Below, piece by piece: positions 9,882 through 20,332 of a DNA stretch of 64,000 nt (positions are counted from its first letter, which is position 1; every line of letters begins with the position of its first letter). The stretch is from Calocera cornea HHB12733. Lineage: Eukaryota; Basidiomycota; Dacrymycetes; Dacrymycetales; Dacrymycetaceae. The notes under the pieces were generated by a model. It was not told the DNA's origin. It ran no database searches and saw only the letters and a list, made by a program, of their open reading frames with translations. The DNA lies in NCBI GenBank assembly GCA_001632435.1, contig KV423956.1, positions 122,865 to 186,864 on the forward strand, written 5' to 3'. The position numbers and the translations under genes are program-made.

Positions 9882-12800
9882 ATGCTCTTTCGACAACGAG
9901 GCGCCATCTCCAAATACGTATCCCGAATCTTACTCATGAACGGCTCTGTCTCTTCGGCTATCAAGCGTTGTAAAGGACAGTGGAGATGTTTGGCCTGCGA
10001 CACCCGTGGTTTGGGGCCGTGGAAGCCTGATAGACGCTTGACCGAACACCTGTCTACCGCCAAGCACCAGCACGCGGTTTCTCGATTTCAAAGCCAGCGA
10101 GCTATCCAGGCCACCGAAGCCATTGTCGAAGAAGCTCGTCGGTTTACGGTTCACGACGTGGAACTGCAGAGCGACTCCTGGGCTCTTGTTGAATCGTTGC
10201 AGGACTACGACTTGACCGAGGGCGTCGACCAGGCCCCTACGGCTTGGCCCTGCTTGGCCGATCAGGTGGACGAGATGTTCGAGCACTTGGCATGGGAAGG
10301 GCTACTGGAGACTCGAGAGGAGGACGACCTCGAGGATGACGTGTGGGCTGGAGGAGCGAAAGGTCTGTCGGCCTGTACCTGTCTATCAGCCGCTGCTCAC
10401 TGTCTGTTACCACCATAACCAGGGTCGATGTCGATTCAAGAGCGGATGGACGCTCTTGAAGGATTCACACGACATCAGGAGTGGTTCCCGTACGGAGAGC
10501 AAGGGGTTGGTACTCTGGTTACTGGACACGACACTGTGCTGACCAATCCCAGATGATGATGACCGACCTGGTAGCTCACTGCCCACGAGTACGGTTCTCC
10601 CGGACGCAGCTGGCCGCCATCCTCTTGTGGGGCAGCATTTTGGGCGCCTCCTCTGTCCCGACAGCGAGCGCGGTGACCCTGTGGGAGGAGGCAGCACTCA
10701 AGCTGTTGGGCAATCCTGAGCGTCGGTTCGTGTCCATGCTTGGCAATGTATTCTACCTCAACTCGATTGCCCACTCCCTTGCCCTGGTACGTGGACCGCT
10801 AAAGCTGGGAGCTGTCATTGACAAATGGGGCAGGACTTCAGTAAAGCAGAACTAGCGACCAAAATGCACTTTTATCCCGAGATAGGGGGGTCGGCGCTTC
10901 AAGAATTCCGGCAAGGCTCGCTGTATGGAACTGAGGCCCCCGATGAATGCCTGACCCCAATGCTACGTCACGATTCGCGACAGTGGTTCGTGGGCGAAGT
11001 CCTATTATGTCGCGACGGTCGATTCTTCGTTCCTTTGCGATGGGTACAGTTCGCCCAACATGCTGGGGAGATGGGCGCCGTAGGCTGGGCCGTCTTGCGA
11101 GAGGACGGCCGTTTGCGAGTACTGGATCAACAGCGGATTCATGTATGAGCGAGTGTGTTTCAATCGAGCTTCCCAGAGCTGTTGCCGGCCTTCGAGACAG
11201 GAGTTTTACAATGGCAAGGTGCGCATCTCATACATACCGCAGCTTCACGACACTGATTTTGTTTCAGAATCTTCCGAAACGAAGTTGCCACCTATGCCTA
11301 GTCCCTGGCGAATTCGAGCGCAGGGCCGCGACGTACGCTCTGTGCCGCTGATGGTATGGGAGGACGACGTCTCCGGCAATGTGTCCAAGCAGTGGAACAA
11401 GCACATCGTGATGTGCCTGTCCAACTTGGCACTACCCCGAATGGCCTTAGAGGAGGAGGCCAACATCCACTTCGTCGGCACCTCAATGTTCGCCGGGCCG
11501 GTAGAACTTATGGAGGGCCTCGTGAAGATGCTAGAGTGCGTGTGCTTCTCATAACCCCCCCTTTCTGTCTGTTACCACCATAACCTACCCCTTGTTATCT
11601 GTCTGTCGCCACCATAACCTAGGCGATAGGCACCTCCCGCTGACCTGCATATCAGGGAACTCAACACAGAAGGCTACGAAGCCTACAACGCCGCCACGGG
11701 CAAACCGATCTTGTTCACGGCCTGGATCGCCATCTTAGCCGGGGACAATCCCTTGCAGGCCGAGCTATGCTCCCAGCGAGGAATGCAGGCGAACAAGTTC
11801 TGTCGCCGATGCCGTGTGGGAGGATCGTCCGCCCTCAAGCGAACTGCAGAAGGTTATGCAAAACTATTTGAGGTAAGCATGAATGCGAGACGAGGCAACG
11901 TGCGGCTGAGCCCCTTATACAGGCCGGGTGTCCGCGCACGTCCGCACACACTGCTTTACACGTGCAGCAGATGCTCCTGATGACTCGTGAGCTCGCGAGT
12001 CAAAGTGCGATCAACTCGTACGCGACTGAGCACGGCATCAGCGACGCGTATGCCGAGAACGTGCAGAAAAAGGTGCAGGAAGGGGTGCGGACGCTGCGCA
12101 TCTACGGCCCGGATGCTGCCACCAGGTCAAAGGCTGCGGCGCTGGACATATTCCTTGAGCACGGTGGACCCTTCGCTATCAATCCTCTGCTGCGGGTAAA
12201 ACGTAAGGCTGGATCAATGAAAAGGCAACTATGTACTGATGGAGACCACAGATCTGGACGTGCATCGATCTGCGCCGGTCGAGATCCTGCACACATTCCT
12301 GCTCGGGATAGTCAAGTACCTTTGGACTGCATTGGTCAATTACCTCGAAGCTAGGGCCAACAGAGTACCCGACCGCCCATCTCACCCACACGGGACTGGC
12401 CCTCTGGCGCTGCTTCAGACACGGCTGGCGTCCATGAACGAGCGAGGTCTCAATCTCCCGAAGTTTAACGCAGCGTATATGATCCAGCACCGAAAACAAC
12501 TGATCGGGAAGCATTTCAAAACACTCGTCCAAACGATACCCTTCGTCGTAATCGACCTAATTGACGATCGCATGCTCGAGGCATGGGTATTGGCGGGTGT
12601 GGCCGGTGCCATGCTGTGGACCTATCGCATCGATGATCGAGTGGCATACGAGGTACGCTGAACGTCTGTGACCTGTCGGTTACCACCATAACCTACACTC
12701 TCTCCTCTGCCTGTCACCACCATAACCTACCCTCTCTGTTCTGTCTGTTACCACAATAACCTAGCACTGACCAGTCCGCAGGCACAGTTGAACCGAAACA

Positions 12801-13973
12801 TAACGGCACTGGTGCACGCCACAGCCCGGATCGACCCGATGAAGATGCTGAGCAAGAGCAAGCTCCACATCTTGCTGCATGCCGCGGAAGATGTTGCCCG
12901 TCACGGTCCTGCCGTCCTATACTCAACCGAGCGGTATGAAGCGTTCAATACCGTCTTTCGACAGTGCTCTGTCCTCAGCAACCGGCAGTCGCCCAGCCGA
13001 GACATTGCTCGCTTGTTTGCTCAATTCGATCGAGTTCGACATATCATGAGAGGCGGGTACTGGCGGGACTGGGCGACAGGAGAATGGGTTCAAGCAGGCT
13101 CGTCCGTGCTGCGGACGATGAAGGCGCATCCGGCCTTGGGCAAGCTGCTAGGGGGGCGCTCAACAGATGAGCGACCCGCGTGTAAGTGTCGCTCCCTACT
13201 TGTTTGCAAAGCAGCTGACCCGGCCACATCCAGACATATCCTGCGGTCTCTCAGCGGATGTGTTATGCTGGAGGGATAGCGAGTGGTACAAAGTGCCTCC
13301 CTCCCCTCCCTGGGAGGACGATCAACTAGTTCGATACGGTACAAAGATGTTCGCTGAGAATCAAGACCGAGTCGAGGTGGACTCTTTCGTTGTGTGGAGG
13401 GCGGAGAACGAGGGACACAATGTGAGCCTAGCATCACATGCCGCTACTGATGCATCTCACAAATGATGGCAGGAGCTTGAGTTGGGCAAAGTCAAATGTA
13501 TGATACACGCTGCGGGCGAGGAACGCTACGGGACCGGCATGGTTGGGGTTGAGGTCTTCGACATAGGCCCCGTACACGACAAGCTGCGGTGTCCCCAGCT
13601 GATTAAAAGCGGTTGTCGGAAGCTGGTGCCCGCTACGGTTAGTACGCTCCGCCGCCTAACCCTCGACTCCCCTGATTCCTAAACCTAGGCGATCGTGGCG
13701 TGCATGAACGTTCAGCATGACTGTGCACTTGCAGGATGTGCGGGCCGTATCCTGCGACCGGAGCGGCAAGAGCGGGAGGCCACTGCCCTCTGCCGCACGA
13801 CAGTCCAGCACAGAAAATACGACGCTTTCCTCCTCAATATCTTTTCGTTTCATAATCAGGCGCTTATCTGCGAACTTCGAGGCCCGTTCTCCCCATCCTC
13901 GATCTTCAAGACAGACCTGAGCGCTTTGAGAATGAGCTTGGCGGAACAGCTGGACAAGCGGCGGCCAGGATGA
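9882..13973 (+). CDS. Large transposase-like Agaricomycete protein with N-terminal C2H2-type finger
   Basis: Frames join across about a dozen short introns into a long protein. The first exons are 9882-10362, 10423-10505, 10553-10786 and 10834-11142; the last starts near 13690 and ends at the TGA at 13973. Near the N-terminus a C-x2-C...H-x5-H finger is visible (WRCLACDTRG...HLSTAKH). The middle holds blocks I associate with a widespread family of large Agaricomycete proteins with Tnp2-like transposase traits. These are GDNPLQAELCSQRGMQANKF then CRRC, APVEILHTFLLGIVKYLWTA, SKSKLHILLHAAEDVARHGP and RQCSVLSNRQSPSRDIARLF. The C-terminus has MNVQHDC and NIFSFHNQ. The frame is intact throughout, which argues against simple decay. 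Three introns carry the 23-base motif. Whether it transposes, is domesticated, or does something else is unknown. Confidence 0.78.
10400..10420 (+). repeat. 23-base motif, copy 3 (intron 1 of the transposase-like gene)
   Basis: CTGTCTGTTACCACCATAAC followed by C lies at the very end of the intron 10363-10422. The usual terminal CTA is replaced so that the motif runs directly into the AG acceptor. Confidence 0.9.
11565..11620 (+). repeat. Two tandem copies of the 23-base motif, 34 bases apart (copies 4 and 5)
   Basis: Copies begin at 11565 and 11599 inside the ~119-base intron running from about 11536 to 11654. The 11-base spacer (CCCCTTGTTAT) is mostly pyrimidine. Copy 5 has GTCGCC in place of GTTACC and is followed by AG. 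Confidence 0.92.
12673..12763 (+). repeat. Three tandem copies of the 23-base motif, exact 34-base period (copies 6-8)
   Basis: Copies start at 12673, 12707 and 12741, within the intron between exons ending DDRVAYE and starting AQLNRNITAL. The spacers (CACTCTCTCCT and CCCTCTCTGTT) are 11 bases each and pyrimidine-rich. Copy 6 extends the inverted arms to GGTTA...TAACC; copy 8 has ACAATAAC. Confidence 0.93.
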
Positions 13974-14037
13974 GGATTGCCGCTTCTGCAAGGGGCATAA
14001 TCTGTTTCCTAAGGTATGGCTGGATGTTGTCGACCGC

Positions 14038-14094
14038 TAGGTTATGTTGGTGACAGACAGAGAACAGGGGGTAGGTTATGGTGGTAACAGACAG
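14038..14094 (-). repeat. Two copies of the 23-base motif in antisense orientation, 34 bases apart (copies 9 and 10)
   Basis: Reverse-oriented copies lie at 14038-14060 and 14072-14094, in the interval between the transposase-like gene (ends 13973) and its neighbour (starts 14370). The 11-base spacer is again pyrimidine-rich on the motif strand. Confidence 0.92.
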
Positions 14095-14369
14095 TAAGCG
14101 CGCTCACTGCCTGTCTCTGTGCAAGCAGCTCATCATCGCCTGCAGTGCCGAGACCCGGTGCAGCTATTACATCAATAAACCCTTGATGCTTCCCGTGAAC
14201 TCCATCTCCGAGTAAGAATATTCATCAGCACGTGATGGCACGCGTTCGGATGCCACGTAATTGCCGTTCTCGGCAAGCCCCGCTGGCTTTAAAAATTGGC
14301 CAGGACGGGAAAATTCAGCAGGTCTCGCTCTCGCCCATCTCGTACGCCCCTTTTACTCTCCCAACCACC

Positions 14370-16023
14370 ATGGCGTCTTTCCTGCTGGATCGATTCGACC
14401 AGCTCCACTCCTCTGAATCGCCCGGCGGTGACTCTGTGAACGGCATCACTGGTCCAGGGCTGGGTCCCCTGACGGTTGAGGATCTTCCTCACTCTTCCCA
14501 AGCTTTGGCCGGAGGAGGTTGGGCCTCGACAGGCTGGGGTGTCACGGCTGCTGCAGGATTCCCTGATATGTTTGACGAACCGTAATGTCGAAACACCAAC
14601 TGTCGGGCAGAACTGACGCTTCGCGTATAGGCCAGCAGGTACGCCCCAATCGACCAGGTCCGAATCGACGTCCGCCACGCTACGCCCTGCAAAGGACTAT
14701 GTCACCTTGGCGAACTCGCTGGCCTTCAAGCGCAAATTCTCTGCCCTCCAGACGGATGAGTTGCTTGACTTCGTGAACGACGTACGGAACCCCTCACTGT
14801 CTGTCACCACCATAACCTACAGACTGATAAGGTTGGCAGGCAGATCCCACCACCTGCCAGATGAAGTTGTTCGCTAACACTATCCTGATGCGAGACATGC
14901 TACAGACGGTGGTTGGAAGTATCATGCAGAAGTGGGTGGTCCCAGCGAATACCCAGGTGAGCTTGTCGGCTCCCGTTTGGAAACTGGACGGCACTGACAA
15001 ATGTAAGGTCGAGCTGGGAAAGGAGATATACGCTTATCTGCTGAGCCCCAGGTGCCCGGCGTATGTCCAGTCGGCTAACCTCATCATGTTTGTGAGTTGG
15101 TTTAATATGCCATCCGGGATTCGATGGTTCACGCCGGTACCAGAACCACGTTGAGCAATGCTATGCTCGCATGCATCTGCAGGAAGATGTCTTCAACAAC
15201 ACGCCGCAGACGAGGGAACTGACGCAGTTGATCGTGAAGCGTATGGGGGAGAGGAGGAGCTGGATGCTGCGTAAGGTGCGTGCATTGCCGGGCGGTTCAA
15301 GGGTTGGCGCTAACTCTCCCGGTCGGTCCTTCCAACTTGCTCTCTGTCCGTCACGACCACAACCTACCAATACGAATCGACAACCTTGCGCTTGCTGGCT
15401 GTTACCACCATAACCTACCTAACCCATCGCCCGCGAACCGCTGGTAATCCGCCCGTCCATTGTTATGGCTGTAACCCTGTCTGTTACCACCATAACCTAT
15501 CGCGCTGGTCCGGCCCCATCTCTGCTCCCAGCTCAAGGCAACCTTAAGCGGCACTCTCGCCGATGCCCAGAAAGAGCTCACGATCCCAGCGTATGCCTTC
15601 GAATTTGACACGCCTCACTGGACGAGGCTCGCATTCATAGTGAGTGGTCGTCTGATTTCCTGCGCTTTTTGCTCAATGTTGTACAGCGCGCGACTCTGCG
15701 AGTGCACATTAAGGATGGCGGGACAACGGTCCAGAACGACGATGGGACTTCTGAGAGGATACCAAAGGAGTTTTGGCAGTACTTGGATGATTGCTTGAAA
15801 GCGGCGAAATCGAGGCACGGGGGGGATAGAGGGAGATGGGCTAGGTAAGCAGGATCCTCTGATGCACTGCAAAGGACTGACCTGACGGCGGAACAGCTTC
15901 CTTCGCAACGTATTGCAATGTGACCTGCAAGATCATCCGGTCGGTGGCCTCTGTCCTAAGAGCGTGAACGAACCCATGGGCATTCGTTCAGCGGCCCAGG
16001 TCAAGACGGAGCGCATGGAATGA
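14370..16023 (+). CDS. Partner of the transposase-like gene, unknown function (347 aa, 8 exons)
   Basis: Exons are 14370-14581, 14631-14781, 14840-14956, 15008-15091, 15183-15275, 15538-15639, 15687-15844 and 15897-16023. They sum to 1044 bases, or 347 residues. The first ~90 residues are Ser/Gly/Pro-rich. From KDYVTLANSLAFKRKFSALQ onward the protein looks all-helical (MKLFANTILMRDMLQTVVGS, QTRELTQLIVKRMGERRSWM, PKEFWQYLDDCLKAAKSRHG). I recall similar uncharacterised proteins only from Agaricomycetes, but cannot give a function. It lies head-to-tail behind the transposase-like gene, 396 bases away, and shares the 23-base motif: one copy in intron 2, three in the 262-base intron 5 and one just past the stop. 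Confidence 0.8.
14797..14819 (+). repeat. 23-base motif, copy 11 (intron 2)
   Basis: CTGTCTGTCACCACCATAAC followed by CTA, inside the 58-base intron 14782-14839 of the 8-exon gene, in the sense direction. Confidence 0.92.
15344..15499 (+). repeat. Three copies of the 23-base motif in one intron (copies 12-14)
   Basis: Copies at 15344-15366 (degenerate: GTCACGACCACAAC), 15395-15417 and 15477-15499 lie within intron 15276-15537. At 262 bases this intron is about five times longer than the others in this gene. The spacing here (51 and 82 bases) breaks the 34-base rule. Confidence 0.9.
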
Positions 16024-16061
16024 GAATGCCTTCTGAGGGTGGTGAAATGTACATAGATGCC

Positions 16062-16083
16062 TGGTTATGGTGGTAACAGACAG
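16062..16083 (-). repeat. 23-base motif, copy 15 (antisense, 3' flank)
   Basis: Reverse-oriented copy 39 bases after the stop codon at 16023. It is the last copy in the window. Confidence 0.9.
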
Positions 16084-16557
16084 TCGAGCTAGATCCTTCT
16101 AATCATTATTCTGTATATCCCCAAAGCGGCGCGATGCATTGTCATGATCATTGTCAAAGGATAGAGGCAGTGCAGCTTATGTACATGTGTCACGTCGAGG
16201 ACGGTCCGGAGAAAGGCTTTGACGACGACGGACCTGTCAACAGGACTCAAGGTGGCAGTAAAGGCAGGATTGGGGGTACGGGCGCCGGGACGGAGCCGGG
16301 CGCGGTTTTGTTGAACAACGGGGAGAGGTCTCATGGACTCCGTGTGGAGGAAGTGCAAGGGCGGCATGCCCCGTCCATATGGAAGAAGGCTGGGCTGTGC
16401 GGGGCGGTGTAGTATTAGCTAACGCCCTTACATAAGCACATCATTGTCCGGTCTTCCTCTCGAGGCGCGTACGGCCGTTTACCCGTCTCCCACCACCCTC
16501 CAACCCCCACCCCCGCTCTTCCCTCGCGCCAGCATCCAGGTCATCAGAAAGGCATCC
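16084..16557. other. Intergenic, upstream region of DPB4
   Basis: I see no gene or repeat that I can support between the last 23-base motif and the DPB4 start. Confidence 0.6.
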
Positions 16558-17460
16558 ATGGCCCGCGCCGACTCTCCCGATGCGGAGGACGCGCTGAAGC
16601 AGCAGGAGACGCACGCGATCCAGGACTTTGAGCTGCCAAAGACGCTCGTCACGCGCATCGCGAAGGGCGCGGTGCGTCCCTCCCCTCCCTCTGCCTCCTA
16701 CGCGTCGACGCGCGCTGATATGCGCATATTAATGTGTAGCTCCCGGATAACATCAAGCTCCAGAAAGAGGCCGTAACGGCGCTCGTAATGTCCAGCACGG
16801 TGTTCATCAACTACCTCGGTACGCGGCCTCTACCAGCATCACTCACTATACATTCATTGACTGTCCTTGGCAGCTGCTACAGCGCAGGACGTGACATGGT
16901 CCCGCTCCGCCAAGACGATCACGGCGCAGGACGTGCTCAAAGCGCTGGAGATAATCGAGTTCGACGACCAGGTAGAGCCGATGAAGCGCGAGCTAGCCGG
17001 TACGCGCATCTCCCTCTCTCCCGCCTTCTCGTTGCCGCGTATGTGCCTATGCTGATGCGCCTGGATACGTACTGCAGCGTGGAAATCTGCACAAGACCCC
17101 AAGCCCAAGGCGCGCAAGCGCACCGCTGCAGGGGAGGAGGAGAACCCGTATGCGCGGCCGGCGGGGAAGAGGAAGTCGAACGCTGCTGATGCTGAGGAGG
17201 CGGAGAAGGGCGGTGAGGAGGAGGGGGCGGAGGAAGAGGCTGAGGAGGGGGAGGGCGCCGAGGGCGACGGGGAAGGGGAGGAGGAGGAAGGTGAAGGTGA
17301 AGGCGAAGGCGAAGGCGAAGGTGAAGGCGAGGAGGGCGCGGAGGGGGAGGAGGACGAGGAGATGGACGAGGACGAGCCCGAGCCGCCAGAAGAAGAAGTG
17401 AGCATGGAGCTGGAAGATCCGGGGCGGCACGAACGCGCTGAGGCAGAGGAGGAAGCGTAG
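16558..17460 (+). CDS. DPB4: Histone-fold subunit of DNA polymerase epsilon / chromatin-accessibility complex (Dpb4-like)
   Basis: Exons are 16558-16671, 16740-16818, 16874-16999 and 17078-17460, giving 233 residues. Residues ~20-110 are a histone fold of the Dpb4/POLE3 type: FELPKTLVTRIAKGA, then LPDNIKLQKEAVTALVMSST and VFINYL, then AATAQDVTWSRSAKTITAQD and VLKALEIIEF. Such proteins pair with a Dpb3/POLE4-type partner in DNA polymerase epsilon and in ISW2/CHRAC-type remodellers. After a basic, NLS-like stretch (KPKARKRT), the C-terminal ~90 residues are extremely acidic, with a Gly-Glu dipeptide run, as in animal POLE3. The start ATG was chosen because exon 1 is exactly 38 codons in frame. 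Confidence 0.9.
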
Positions 17461-18236
17461 CCTGATCTCGACAGTGACAATGACGAAACCCTCGAACCGT
17501 ACTGCGCATTAATCACTATCTTACTCCAGCTGCGCTTGCTGCGCGTATTCTGGCATCCGTCGGTGTGCACTACCAGTACTCGCAGAGTCGCCCCTCTGTG
17601 TGGGGACTGAGGAGCTGCAATCGTCGGCGATCTGATTGCCAAGACCGAACGTCCGAACGCTGGAGCGAAGCTATCAAATGACCATTGATACCATTCCAGA
17701 TTCCGTCCCAGTGCACGATGAGCACGCGGCCCGGGTTTGGATGTCGCCCTTGTACTTCTTCCATTACGAACCACGCCCTCAACTCCGACCGCACCGGTAC
17801 GCTCGCCTCAACAAGTACCTTGTGCGTAAGGCCCGGGGATGGCAGACTCGGCTGCGCAGCTCGAGTCGAGCTGTCAGGAAGCACCGTCCGGGAAAGCGGT
17901 GCGTGAATGCGAGGTTGGTTCCCCGCCTTCGCGGGGCAACATCCGGTCCAGTGCAGTACTCGAGCCGGTTTGGAGCGGCTCCTCGCCGCTGGAAGGATTG
18001 CGGTTTGGCCCGTTCATGAGCGCCATGGGCGTGCTGCACGGCACCCGAATAGTTGTACCGCCTCGGCTGCGCGGAGAAGAAGGTAAGGTTGGTCGGCCCG
18101 ATGGGCGGTGCCGAGTCAGTGGTTATAAGCCGCCAGTGACGGACAGCTGCTGTCAGACTTATTTAAGTGTCTCAGTTACTAAACTCTGGCACACTTATCA
18201 CCTCCATCGCGTTTCGACCAACACTAATATCGCACA
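17461..18236. other. Intergenic, upstream region of the first DUF6593-like gene
   Basis: No gene is visible. The part from about 17,870 contains pieces (for example CGGGAAAGCGG) that recur upstream of the next two paralogues near 19,268 and 20,410. Upstream sequence was therefore probably duplicated with the genes. Confidence 0.55.
18160..18167 (+). promoter_or_regulatory. TATA-like element of DUF6593-like gene 1
   Basis: TATTTAAG lies about 70 bases upstream of the ATG at 18237, the position where paralogues 2 and 3 carry TATAAAG and TATAAGG. Confidence 0.5.
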
Positions 18237-19009
18237 ATGACGACTCTGTACAGCCTGTACGGGAATCCCAGGCATACGATGCTCGTCACTGGCTCAGGGG
18301 AGGTGGTGTACCAGGTCAAGTCGGAGCACGGGGTATCGTCTATCATGCGTGCGCTGCCCAGGAAGCTGGGATTGGAGGACGAGGAACAGCAGTTTGTCGT
18401 CACTGGGAAGCTCAACTGGAATCGCCCGATTACGTTTCGTAAGCTGCTGATCTGGCTTGGGGGGTGAAGCGGGCTCTGAAGTTGCGGGTAGAGGTCGGAG
18501 ACAGCCAGCCCGTCCCCGCATCGAAGTTTCTGCGCGTACCGATCTCGGACAGCAAGTTCAAGCAGTTCATGAAGATGGCAGAGGAGCACGAGTATGTTTT
18601 GTTTCGTTGTTATCTCCGGGGGATGAGCTGAGCAGGACTGCAGTAAGCGGGAGTTCACCAGCCCATCCGGGAACGTCTATCAGTGGACACTGCAGGGAGG
18701 CGACGCGAAGGTAACCGCTTTTTACAAGAATGACGTTGATTACACTGATCCGGCTTGCAGTTGCGGCTGAAAGGAACTCGCGATCCCATTGCCACATACT
18801 CGATGGAGCAGGGCAGTCTGCTTGGCAAGGACACGAGAGCGGCGCTGTTCATCACGCCAGAGGGACTGGAGATGCTCGACCTCCTTGTCCTCACCTGGGT
18901 CCAGGTCGCGATGCTGATCAACACCTTCAAGAGCAAGGGCATGTTCGCGAGTATCGAGACCGAGTGGGCTTTGGGTTCCGCCGGCGTGGATCCCGGGAAA
19001 GATTATTGA
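18237..19009 (+). CDS. DUF6593-like small protein, tandem copy 1 (205 aa)
   Basis: Exons are 18237-18438, 18492-18591, 18644-18710 and 18761-19009, with 205 residues. It begins MTTLYSLYGNPRHTMLVTGS and continues EVVYQVKSEHGVSSIMRALP, the beta-rich N-terminal pattern I associate with DUF6593, an Agaricomycete-expanded domain of unknown function. The C-terminal exon holds the conserved GLEMLDLLVLTWVQVAMLIN stretch. There is no signal peptide or clear membrane anchor, although that stretch is hydrophobic. Intron phases and exon lengths are identical in the two genes that follow. Function is unknown; the domain name is from memory of the family pattern. Confidence 0.82.
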
Positions 19010-19559
19010 TGCGCATTAAGATTCGCGCTGCAAAGTGGGGCGGCACAGCTACGGCTGCGTATGGTTGGAGGTGCGGACGAATATGTGCAGTAGGTGCTGT
19101 GGTTTCTATGGCAGTTGTAGCAGTATGACCGTTATATGTGCCGTTCCCATTGCTATCGAAGCTAGGGGTACATCGTTTGCAAGTATGCATGCGGAACTGA
19201 CTCCGAATTGGCCTGGTCGAGGACCCCTCCCGGCCCGAGTCCGCGGTGTCACAGCAGGAAGCGGTTCGGGAAAGCGGTGTAAGTTTATTAACCGCGTGTT
19301 TCCCCCATTCTTGGTTGTTCGGATAGCAAAGAATTGTGGCGTTCTCCGGGATTGCGGTTTCCCAGCTGTTCACCTCGTTCATGCAGGCCCCATGTAGCTT
19401 CGAGCTGGTTAGAGCGTACAGCGGTTGATGCACGTTGCTTCGGCCCAATACATTACACCGAGTCGACGGGGCATGTATAAAGGGGAATTCTGGCGACTCG
19501 CAATCGTGTTCACCATATCGACTCCACGTCTTAGCCCCGCCTAGCTTGCATAAAACATA
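19010..19559. other. Intergenic between DUF6593-like copies 1 and 2
   Basis: No gene. A block near 19,240-19,300 (GGGAAAGCGG context) resembles the sequence upstream of copy 1, consistent with duplication of the promoter together with the gene. Confidence 0.5.
19476..19482 (+). promoter_or_regulatory. TATA box of DUF6593-like gene 2
   Basis: TATAAAG lies 78 bases upstream of the ATG at 19560, matching the spacing of the TATA-like elements of the two paralogues. Confidence 0.6.
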
Positions 19560-20332
19560 ATGACCACTCTGTTCAGTTTGTACGGAAACCCGAGATTCAC
19601 GAGCCTCGTGACGGAAACCGGAGAGGTCATGTACCATATCAAGACGGAGCACGGTGTGTCCTCGGTGTTGAGGGCGCTACCCAAAAGACGAGGATTTGAG
19701 GACGAGGAACCCCAGTTTACCGTCACCGGACAGATAAACTGGAATCGGCCCATATCGTTTCGTATGTTTGGGATAACCAAATGGAGTGAAGCTCTGATTG
19801 ATAACAGAGCTTGGCGACAATAAACGTGTTCCAGCAACCAACTTCTTGTACATGCCGGTCTCAGACAGCAAATTTAAGCGATTCTTGGGGACGGCTGAGC
19901 AGAGCGAGTGCGATTCCCTTTTTTTAATTTTACTTGAGAAACAAACTGAAGTGGGAATTAGCAAGCGGGAGTTCACAAGTCCTGCCGGAAACATCTATCA
20001 ATGGACTTTCGTGCATGGAGAGGCCAAGGTATCGGTACTCTCCAGCCTCAAGGACTGTCGTCCAATAAAAACCCATTCTCCAGCTTCGGTTAAAGGGCGT
20101 TCAAGAACCGATTGCCACATACACGACGAACAGCGGCGGTTTGCACCTGAAAGACAGCCGCCCGGCACTGATCATCACAAACGAGGGAGTGGAAATGCTT
20201 GACCTCCTTGTCCTAACCTGGATTCAAGTTGCCCTCTTAGTCAAGGCTTTCAACAGCAAGGGCCTATTTGGGAATGCTGAGACGAATTGGGCTTTGGGCA
20301 TGGCTGGTGCGGATGGAAGTAGAAATTATTGA
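19560..20332 (+). CDS. DUF6593-like small protein, tandem copy 2 (205 aa)
   Basis: Exons are 19560-19761, 19808-19907, 19962-20028 and 20084-20332. Exon lengths (202, 100, 67, 249 bases) equal those of copies 1 and 3 exactly. The protein starts MTTLFSLYGNPRFTSLVTET and has GVEMLDLLVLTWIQVALLVK near the end. All four exons are open and the splice sites are conserved, so it is probably functional. Confidence 0.82.

Noticed and set aside
9859..9960. Upstream ATG at 9859 as start of the transposase-like gene
   Set aside because: It is in another frame and meets a stop after about 26 codons; the ATG at 9882 opens the long frame with the zinc finger.
11565..12763. CRISPR-like appearance of a constant motif with variable spacers
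   Set aside because: The genome is eukaryotic, the spacers are only 11 bases and low in complexity, and the copies lie inside introns of protein genes.
16890..17774. Long Ser/Pro-rich minus-strand frame over DPB4
   Set aside because: It is the antisense shadow of the acidic Gly-Glu tail of DPB4.
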